Assembly: GCA_963969595.1 (NCBI GenBank)
Contig: OZ018408.1
Span: 16,489,823 to 16,553,822, forward strand
Source: Neckera pumila
Taxonomy: Eukaryota; Streptophyta; Bryopsida; Hypnales; Neckeraceae
Direction: 5' to 3'
Length of the DNA stretch: 64,000 nt
Both the position numbers and the translations under genes were made by a program. Shown here one piece after another: positions 63,996 to 64,000 of this stretch (positions are counted from its first letter, which is position 1; each line of letters opens with the position of its first letter). Below the pieces are notes generated by a model that worked only from the letters and a program-made list of their open reading frames with translations, made no database searches and was not told where the DNA came from.

Positions 63996-64000
63996 ATGGT

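Overview
This is nuclear DNA of a land plant. Three host genes are readable and each matches a family present in plants: a single-exon SPT2-type chromatin protein, an eight-exon UMP/CMP kinase-like nucleoside monophosphate kinase, and an SR45a/transformer-2-like splicing factor. GC-rich exons sit in very AT-rich intergenic DNA, and the intergenic DNA is mostly decayed transposable elements. A complete plant-type CACTA (En/Spm) transposon is present. I cannot name the species; no lineage was tested by search.

Layout. 1-8.0 kb is gene-free, AT-rich, and holds foldback elements and copies of a TTAA-flanked repeat family. 8.0-11.5 kb holds the SPT2 homologue (+) with a TATA box and a leader of about 1.2 kb. 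13.8 kb holds a Stowaway-type MITE. 15.76-20.28 kb holds the kinase gene (-), whose exon phases close into 245 codons. 20.8-26.4 kb is gene-free and holds a near-perfect 300-bp palindrome and several TIR elements, one of them directly upstream of the next gene. 26.5-31.4 kb holds the SR45a-like gene (+). 31.5-43.0 kb is gene-poor, with a 160-bp tandem repeat, a Helitron-like element and a 4-kb ORF-free, repeat-structured block with a promoter (LTR-like). 43,184-58,188 is a 15,005-bp CACTA element with a GTT target duplication, inserted into a small TIR element. 58.3-62.7 kb is again AT-rich repeat DNA, and the right edge carries a broken coiled-coil gene fragment (-).

The CACTA element carries two divergent decayed genes. 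One is a TNP2/DUF4218/DUF4216 transposase (-). The other is a multi-exon gene of unknown function (+) whose large exon contains seven in-phase copies of a 45-bp (15-residue) repeat. Almost every premature stop in the two genes is TAG. Several lie where sibling repeat copies or family consensus have Gln (CAG) or Trp (TGG), which fits decay by C-to-T change on a methylated element. I rate this, the nested insertion and the TTAA family as the most interesting signals.
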